The notes below the pieces were generated by a model. The model searched no databases. It worked only from the letters and a program-made list of their open reading frames with translations, and was not told the origin of the DNA. A stretch of 64,000 nt of DNA, taken from UMGS1781 sp045628105. Its GTDB lineage: Bacteria; Bacillota; Clostridia; TANB77; CAG-508. Position numbers and translations under genes: made by a program. How positions within the stretch are numbered: the first letter of the stretch is position 1; every line of letters starts with the position of its first letter. Shown one piece after another: positions 60,894-64,000 of the stretch. Location: positions 4,104 to 68,103 of the forward strand of contig JAZQOX010000016.1 of assembly GCA_045628105.1 (NCBI GenBank). The letters run 5' to 3'.

Positions 60894-62972
60894 ATGTCAA
60901 ACCAAATATTTTATTACATAATGGGATTATCAGGAGGATTATTTGCTTTAATAGTTGTTGCATACTTTTTATTAAGAGCACAACTAAATAAAGGTGACAT
61001 GAAGAGAATAAGAGAACTAAGAGCAGGCACAAAAGAAAAAAAATATTCTAAAGATGTTACAAAGCAAAAACTATATAATTTTTATGTTTCAGTTCCATTT
61101 TTCAAACGTTATGTTTTAAAAATAAGAAGAAAACTTGAAATTATACATATCCAAGACGAATACAAAACAAGAGCACATACATCATCTATTATTACAAAGT
61201 CATTACTTATAATACTACCTGTAACAATAGCAGTAATACTATTTACAAAAAGTGATCCACTATTACTTGCAATATTAATTTTATTCGAACTATTTTTAAT
61301 AGAAACAATAATGTCAGGAATGGTAGATAAATACGATACAAAACTATTAAAACAACAGATAGATTTCTTTGCAGAAGTAAGACATGCCTACCATGAATAT
61401 AACATGGTAGAAGAAGCAATATATCAAGCTTCTGAAAACGATGAATTAGAAGTTTCAGCACAGGGACAAAAAATATATGAAGTTTTAATAGCAGATGATC
61501 CAGAAACAGAACTTGAAAAATATTATGATGTTGCACCAAACAGCTTCTTAAAGGAATTTGCTGGTGTATCTTACTTAACAAAAGAATTTGGAGATAAAGC
61601 AGATACAGATGGAGCATCACTTTATTTAAAGAACTTAAACAATATTACAAAAGAAATGCAGCTAGAAATTTTAAAAAGAGATAAAATAGACTATGTATTC
61701 CAGAGCTTATCAATTATAGCTATTTTACCAGTATTATTAATGGAACCATTAAAAAAATGGGCAGTACAAAACTTTTCTTTCACAGCACAGTTTTATGAAG
61801 GAAAAGGCGGATTATTAATGCAAATTGCATTAGTATTATTAACATTTGTATGTTATTACTTAGTAAGAAAAATAAAAGATACAGGAACAATAAAAGATAA
61901 CTTCAAAGATCAAAACAAAGTATGGCAAATGAAGTTATATAACAAACCAGTAATTAAAAAAATTGTAGATTTATTTATACCAAAGAAAAATACAAAAGAA
62001 CGTAGAAAACTAACAGAACTTATGAAAGAATCAGCAGTAAAACAAAAAGTTGAAACACTATACGTTAATAAAATATTAATATGTATTTTAACAGCAATTC
62101 TTTCAATACTATTATTCGCTTATGCTCATAAAATGGCAAAAGACTACGTATATAATGAGCCAACAGCTAGTTATGCATTAATAGGAATTACAAACGAAAA
62201 AGATAGAGCTGAAGCAATGAAAGTAACTAAGGCACAAAATGTAGCATTAGATAAATTTAAAAACAAAATAAAAACAACAAAAGAACAAGTAATTCAATTT
62301 TTACCAACAATAGAATATTACAAAGATGCACCACAAAACGAATTAAGCACAGCAGCAGATCAAGTAATGAAAAAACTAAAAACAATAAATAAAGAATCTT
62401 TCCAATGGTTCGATTTACTACTAGCATTTTTATTTGGATATGTAGGATATTGGGCACCAACACTAGTTTTAATATTCCAGAAAAAGATGAGAGCATTAGA
62501 AATGGAAAACGAAGTTATGGAATATCAAACAATAATATTAATGCTAATGAAAATTGAAAGAGTAAATGTAGAGATGATTCTAGAATGGATTGAAAGATAT
62601 TCAAATATCTTCAAAGAACCAATTACAAAATGTTTAAACAACTATGAATCTGGAGCATGGGAAGCACTAGAAGAATTAAAACAAGAAATTGCGTTCCCAC
62701 AATTAATACAAATAGTAGATAGCTTACAAGCAGCAGTTGAAAAAATACCAATAAAAGAAGCATTTGATGAATTAGATAACGAAAGAGAATATTACCAAGC
62801 AAAAAGAGAAGAATCAAACAACAAATTAATAGCAAGAAAAGGTTTAATAGGAAAAATAATAGGATTTGCACCAATGGTTGGACTATTTGTTGGATACTTA
62901 ATAGTACCACTAGTAGCAATAGGTATGAAGGCAATGACAGAAAGCTTTTCAAACATACAATACAAAGTATAA
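60894..62972 (+). CDS. TadB/TadC-like inner-membrane platform protein (fused T2SF domains)
   Basis: 692 residues with several clusters of membrane helices (about 5-25, 100-140, 265-330, 390-415, 505-525, 655-685), separated by two cytoplasmic helical domains like the T2SF/GspF fold (QIDFFAEVRHAYHEYNMVEEAIYQ near 150-175; IILMLMKIERVNVEMILEWI near 545-565). Tad systems normally use two proteins, TadB and TadC; here they look joined in one chain. AGGTGAAAAAAACTAA precedes ATG 60894. It should dock the CpaF-like ATPase. Confidence 0.8.
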   Translation: MSNQIFYYIMGLSGGLFALIVVAYFLLRAQLNKGDMKRIRELRAGTKEKKYSKDVTKQKLYNFYVSVPFFKRYVLKIRRKLEIIHIQDEYKTRAHTSSIITKSLLIILPVTIAVILFTKSDPLLLAILILFELFLIETIMSGMVDKYDTKLLKQQIDFFAEVRHAYHEYNMVEEAIYQASENDELEVSAQGQKIYEVLIADDPETELEKYYDVAPNSFLKEFAGVSYLTKEFGDKADTDGASLYLKNLNNITKEMQLEILKRDKIDYVFQSLSIIAILPVLLMEPLKKWAVQNFSFTAQFYEGKGGLLMQIALVLLTFVCYYLVRKIKDTGTIKDNFKDQNKVWQMKLYNKPVIKKIVDLFIPKKNTKERRKLTELMKESAVKQKVETLYVNKILICILTAILSILLFAYAHKMAKDYVYNEPTASYALIGITNEKDRAEAMKVTKAQNVALDKFKNKIKTTKEQVIQFLPTIEYYKDAPQNELSTAADQVMKKLKTINKESFQWFDLLLAFLFGYVGYWAPTLVLIFQKKMRALEMENEVMEYQTIILMLMKIERVNVEMILEWIERYSNIFKEPITKCLNNYESGAWEALEELKQEIAFPQLIQIVDSLQAAVEKIPIKEAFDELDNEREYYQAKREESNNKLIARKGLIGKIIGFAPMVGLFVGYLIVPLVAIGMKAMTESFSNIQYKV

Positions 62973-62987
62973 AAAGGAGGGTAGACT

Positions 62988-63362
62988 ATGGAAAATGCAT
63001 CAACAGCGCTTTTAATAGCAGGAGGAATACTACTTGCAATATTAAGTATAACAATGCTAGTATATGCATTTGATAGTCTCGCAACTCTTGGAAATGCAGC
63101 AGCAGAAAAAGAAGATGCACAAAGGCTTGCAGAATGGAATGCAGAATGGGAAGCATATAACAAGACTATTCTATATGGAGCAGATATTATAACAGTAAAG
63201 AACAAGGCAAAAGAATTTGAAGGAACAATATATGAAGTAAATATTATAGTTGATACACATGGTGAAATTAATAACAAAGCAATATATAAATGTGTTTCAA
63301 TGAATGATACAAATAATGATGGAAGAATAGATGAAATAAAATTTGCAAATGCAAATAGTTAA
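62988..63362 (+). CDS. Small pilin-like protein, paralogue 1
   Basis: 124 residues. A short N terminus MENASTALLIAGGILLAILS followed by a single membrane helix, then a helical stalk (NAAAEKEDAQRLAEWNAEWEAYNKT) and a small beta-rich domain. No classic prepilin leader is visible, but the next gene encodes a paralogue with the same MENAS-ALLIAGG start, and the position after the platform gene is where Tad pilins or TadE-like minor pilins lie. AAAGGAGG supports ATG 62988. Probable structural subunit; not proven. Confidence 0.72.
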   Translation: MENASTALLIAGGILLAILSITMLVYAFDSLATLGNAAAEKEDAQRLAEWNAEWEAYNKTILYGADIITVKNKAKEFEGTIYEVNIIVDTHGEINNKAIYKCVSMNDTNNDGRIDEIKFANANS

Positions 63363-63377
63363 AAATGAGGAAAAATT

Positions 63378-63785
63378 ATGGAAAATGCAAGTAAAGCTTT
63401 ATTAATAGCAGGTGGAGTTCTACTTGCTATGATGGTAATAACAATAGGCGTATATTTAGCAGGAAGATTAAGAAACACAAGCGATACGTATGTAACAACA
63501 CTAGACACAACAGAAATTCAAAAATTTAATAGTAAATTTATTGCATACGAAGGTAGAACAGACATAACAGCACAAGAAATTGTAACAGTTATAAGTAATG
63601 TAGTAGAAGAACGATTAAGCATTGAAATCACATTAGAAAATGGAATTGTAGAATGGGAATCTGACTTAGAACAAAATAGAAATGGTTTTATGATAGAAAA
63701 TATAGGTTCTTTGTTTCAATGTACAGAAATAGACTATGCTGAAAACGGAATGATAAACAAAATTTCTTTTGAAAAAATACTCTAA
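63378..63785 (+). CDS. Small pilin-like protein, paralogue 2
   Basis: 135 residues, MENASKALLIAGGVLLAMMV..., same N-terminal helix as the previous protein, with stalk LDTTEIQKFNSKFIAYEG and a C-terminal beta-rich part (LSIEITLENGIVEWE). Fifteen bases after the first paralogue, with a GAGGAAAAATT site. The divergence after the first 25 residues suggests distinct roles such as major versus minor subunits. Confidence 0.72.
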   Translation: MENASKALLIAGGVLLAMMVITIGVYLAGRLRNTSDTYVTTLDTTEIQKFNSKFIAYEGRTDITAQEIVTVISNVVEERLSIEITLENGIVEWESDLEQNRNGFMIENIGSLFQCTEIDYAENGMINKISFEKIL

Positions 63786-63833
63786 AAATGTTGAAAAAAA
63801 TTCAAACAAATAATATAATAGGGGCAAGAAAAT

Positions 63834-64000
63834 ATGAAAAAAACATTAATTGCAATATTAATTCCAATATTTATTATTCTGTTCTCTGTAATAGGCTTAA
63901 TAACAACAAAAAACTTGGAAAACAATAATATAAAAAAAGCAAATTTTGAGTATGAAAAATACTTAAACAAAGAAATATATGGAACAGAATTAACAACAAT
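63834..64000 (+). CDS. Membrane-anchored protein, cut by window end
   Basis: Only the first 55 or so residues are visible: MKKTLIAILIPIFIILFSVI..., a single N-terminal membrane helix or uncleaved signal, then polar sequence (ANFEYEKYLNKEIYGTELTT). Next in line in the pilus-like locus, so possibly another minor subunit or assembly factor. ATG 63834 has an AGGGGCAAGAAAAT leader. Family not assignable from this fragment. Confidence 0.6.
   Translation, partial: MKKTLIAILIPIFIILFSVIGLITTKNLENNNIKKANFEYEKYLNKEIYGTELTT

Overview
This window reads as chromosome from an anaerobic, endospore-forming, low-GC Clostridia-type Firmicute, probably an uncultured gut lineage. Evidence: strongly A-rich coding strands, sporulation genes (alpha/beta SASP, YlbJ, a 25-residue SpoVM), a four-subunit pyruvate:ferredoxin oxidoreductase, pyruvate formate-lyase with its activase, a membrane pyrophosphatase, and AAGGAGG-type ribosome sites.

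Layout. 1-5.3 kb: 3' part of a very large cyclic-glucan-synthase-like gene. 5.4-17.6 kb: housekeeping genes (phosphofructokinase, argS, upp, hppA, rsmD, ftsK, mtaB) and a YkvI-like permease. 18.1-19.5 kb: tmRNA followed by a dense patch of structured repeats, then tRNA-Met. 19.5-26.2 kb: DUF1540 protein, peroxiredoxin, an ECF sigma factor with a membrane beta-propeller partner, and porCDAB. 26.2-31 kb: small surface protein, ylbJ, pflA-pflB. 31-36.8 kb: hpt-uvrC, small genes, rplM-rpsI. 37-39.2 kb: six tRNA genes around a compositionally foreign, hairpin-rich gene and a second copy of the tmRNA-type element. 39.5-43.5 kb: heterodimeric ABC exporter, rpmB. 43.6-56.3 kb: spoVM, comFC, a KAP-type NTPase, two pilin-like or Hint-containing surface proteins, recJ, rel, hisS, feoA, dut, SASP. 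56.5-64 kb: a Tad/Flp-like pilus or secretion locus that runs off the right edge.

Main discovery. Three genes are broken in ordinary translation but restored to full family-like proteins by a +1 shift, and all five break points are a CGG codon in the upstream frame: one in the YkvI-like gene (9521-9523), two in ylbJ (27831-27833, 27518-27520) and two in a pilus-locus gene (57514-57516, 57668-57670). Reading the other native genes by eye (roughly 18,000 codons) I found no CGG codon read as ordinary arginine. The only one is in the foreign-looking gene at 37.4 kb. This suggests CGG is unassigned or specially decoded here and triggers, or is tolerated through, +1 frameshifting (CGGN read as one step, or the C skipped before a glycine GGN codon).

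Second discovery. A roughly 105-base structured element sits just past the terminators of both tmRNA and tRNA-Gln. Each copy ends with a duplicate of its host RNA's own 3' end including CCA. The two copies show compensatory base changes in two hairpins, and the element's 5' arm pairs with the duplicated host end. A third pattern is a family of dispersed REP-like palindromes with a GGGAC core placed at gene ends.
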